Origin: Saccharomonospora marina XMU15
Lineage (GTDB): Bacteria; Actinomycetota; Actinomycetes; Mycobacteriales; Pseudonocardiaceae
DNA length: 64,000 nucleotides
Reading direction: 5' to 3'
Assembly (NCBI RefSeq): GCF_000244955.1
Contig: NZ_CM001439.1
Span: forward strand, 1,206,628-1,270,627
The stretch's first letter is position 1. Each line of letters starts with the position of its first letter. This document shows, piece after piece, positions 63,242 to 64,000 of this stretch. A program made the position numbers and the translations under genes. The notes beneath the pieces were generated by a model, which was not told the origin of the DNA, did no database searches, and worked only from the letters and a program-made list of their open reading frames with translations.

Positions 63242-63457
63242 TCAGTGACAGGGGAAAGCCAGCAGGTGCCGACCGTCGTGCAGGAACTCGTGCACGAGGC
63301 CGTCGCTGGACAGCAACTCCACCGCGCCCGCCTCGGTACTGACGAAGTAAAGGACGGCCAGCGCGAGGACGCCGACGAAGACCGCCCAGGGCAGGATCTC
63401 CCGCAGCGGGATCGAGATGTGGATGGGACGGGGTGCGGCGACACTCGCCTGCGACAT
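63242..63457 (-). CDS. cbtB: Cobalt transporter subunit CbtB
   Basis: A 71-residue single-helix protein (ILPWAVFVGVLALAVLYFV) whose C-terminus carries histidines (HEFLHDGRHLLAFPCH), the predicted metal-binding tail of CbtB. ATG 63457 has GAGGAGG five bases upstream. It is the first gene after the minus-strand cobalamin riboswitch, linking cobalt uptake to B12 status. Confidence 0.9.
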   Translation of the reverse strand: MSQASVAAPRPIHISIPLREILPWAVFVGVLALAVLYFVSTEAGAVELLSSDGLVHEFLHDGRHLLAFPCH

Positions 63458-63469
63458 CGAAACCTCCTC

Positions 63470-63600
63470 GGGCTTGACGCGGCCCACTTGGAACGGTTGC
63501 GACAGCGCCGGGTCTGACTCCCGGGTCGGGGCAACCGACCCGGATACAGTGGCGCGACCGTGCCGGGTTCTCACCGGCTTCCAGCCGCTGTCGCGTAACT
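63470..63600 (-). promoter_or_regulatory. Cobalamin riboswitch upstream of cbtB-cbtA
   Basis: On the minus strand the B12-box GCCACTGT is at 63553-63546. It is preceded by GGAAGCCGGTGAGAACCCGG and followed by GGAGTCAGACCC. A nine-base stem (63586-63594 with 63499-63507) encloses the core. It ends just before the cbtB ribosome-binding site. Boundaries are approximate. Confidence 0.9.
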
Positions 63601-63606
63601 CGTCGA

Positions 63607-63636
63607 AGGCTACGGTGGTCTGGACAGCAACGTCAA
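63607..63636 (-). promoter_or_regulatory. Promoter of the cbtB riboswitch leader
   Basis: Read on the minus strand, TTGACG (63636-63631) and TAGCCT (63612-63607) are 18 bases apart. Predicted start near 63600 agrees with the 5' end of the riboswitch fold. Confidence 0.55.
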
Positions 63637-63754
63637 CGTGACCGAGTTCTCGACCATCCGGTGGTTGTGTCGGCTACGGCCTTGCCGTCGCGGAACAGGG
63701 TTGCTTCTCAAGGTAGGTTGGCGCCGCGGTGCCGGATGAAGCTCGTGATCCTCC

Positions 63755-63901
63755 TCAGCTCCAATGTGTCGAGGAGAGCAGATCGGTGGTTTCGATCGGC
63801 GGTAGGCCGTCGTCGAGTTCGCGTAGCCGCTTGTAGCTGTCGCGCATCGCCGCTCGGTCCGGAACGTGCTCGCCGCCGGCCGCGCGTGCCAGTACCGTCA
63901 T
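63755..63901 (-). CDS. Possible small hypothetical protein
   Basis: A 48-codon open frame (MTVLARAAGGEHVPDRAAMR at the start, ending TTDLLSSTHWS). The composition looks protein-like, but the ribosome-binding site is poor and the family is unknown. The remaining sequence from 63640 to 64000 shows no other convincing gene. It could hold decayed or frameshifted coding sequence continuing past the right edge. Confidence 0.3.
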   Translation of the reverse strand: MTVLARAAGGEHVPDRAAMRDSYKRLRELDDGLPPIETTDLLSSTHWS

Positions 63902-64000
63902 TGTGCTCACAAGCCTGATCGTTCCTACCGCACGCGCCCGCCGGCTTGGAGTCGGCCAGTCTCGGCGTGGTGAACGCCATCCACTCCTGTTCGGTGGCCG

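Noticed and set aside
63708-63980. 90-codon minus-strand frame at the right edge
   Set aside because: Arg-rich late portion with no family resemblance; it overlaps a competing small frame, and the region may be decayed sequence.

Overview
The window is very GC-rich and densely coded. Genes are often coupled through GTGA/ATGA stop-start overlaps, and several start codons lie 6-8 nt after a TAnnnT box with no ribosome-binding site. Those traits, together with a mycofactocin locus, an Emb-type arabinosyltransferase and a TmsA/TmsB pair, point to an actinomycete with an arabinogalactan cell wall. Pseudonocardiaceae is my best guess, by inference only.

Region 1 (1-12.6 kb) is lipid and redox accessory content. 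It holds the edge of a class II terpene cyclase, a minus-strand run MerR > tmsA > tmsB (10-methyl branched fatty acids) > beta-propeller > neutral ceramidase, a cytokinin-dehydrogenase-like flavoprotein, a TetR/FAD-monooxygenase divergent pair with a twin operator, a 3-hydroxyacyl-CoA dehydrogenase and three small proteins. Region 2 (12.6-19.7 kb) is a type II NADH dehydrogenase followed by an aerobic benzoyl-CoA (box) operon: boxC, boxB, benzoate-CoA ligase and an amidohydrolase. The reductase gene boxA is not in the window.

Region 3 (20.0-33.4 kb) is a minus-strand mycofactocin operon. Its order is mftA-mftB-mftC, two FadH/OYE-type Fe-S flavoproteins, etfA-fixC-fixX-etfB, a mycofactocin-coupled SDR, mftF and mftE, with a PaaX-type regulator last and mftR divergent from mftA. 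No mftD-like gene is present; the OYE pair and a complete ETF/FixCX electron-transfer set occupy its usual position. This is the most interesting gene system in the window. Region 4 (33.6-39.6 kb) is mostly housekeeping: GreA-like factor, Tex, IlvD, glutathione peroxidase and an SDR.

Region 5 (39.9-63.6 kb) is a large cobalamin locus: cobN, cobG, cobH, cobIJ, cobK, cbiD, cobM, cobL, a fused ChlI/ChlD-type chelatase subunit, cobO, cobB, cobC, cobS, cobT, cobU, cobD and cbtA/cbtB. It carries two B12 riboswitches and is interrupted by one emb-type gene. It mixes oxygen-dependent (CobG, CobN) and anaerobic-type (CbiD) steps.

The most striking non-coding signal is a family of 21-bp tandem arrays. 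They sit at four of the ten convergent gene junctions and nowhere else that I saw. Unit orientation follows the gene that each arm trails, and the arms meet head-on, making large imperfect inverted repeats.
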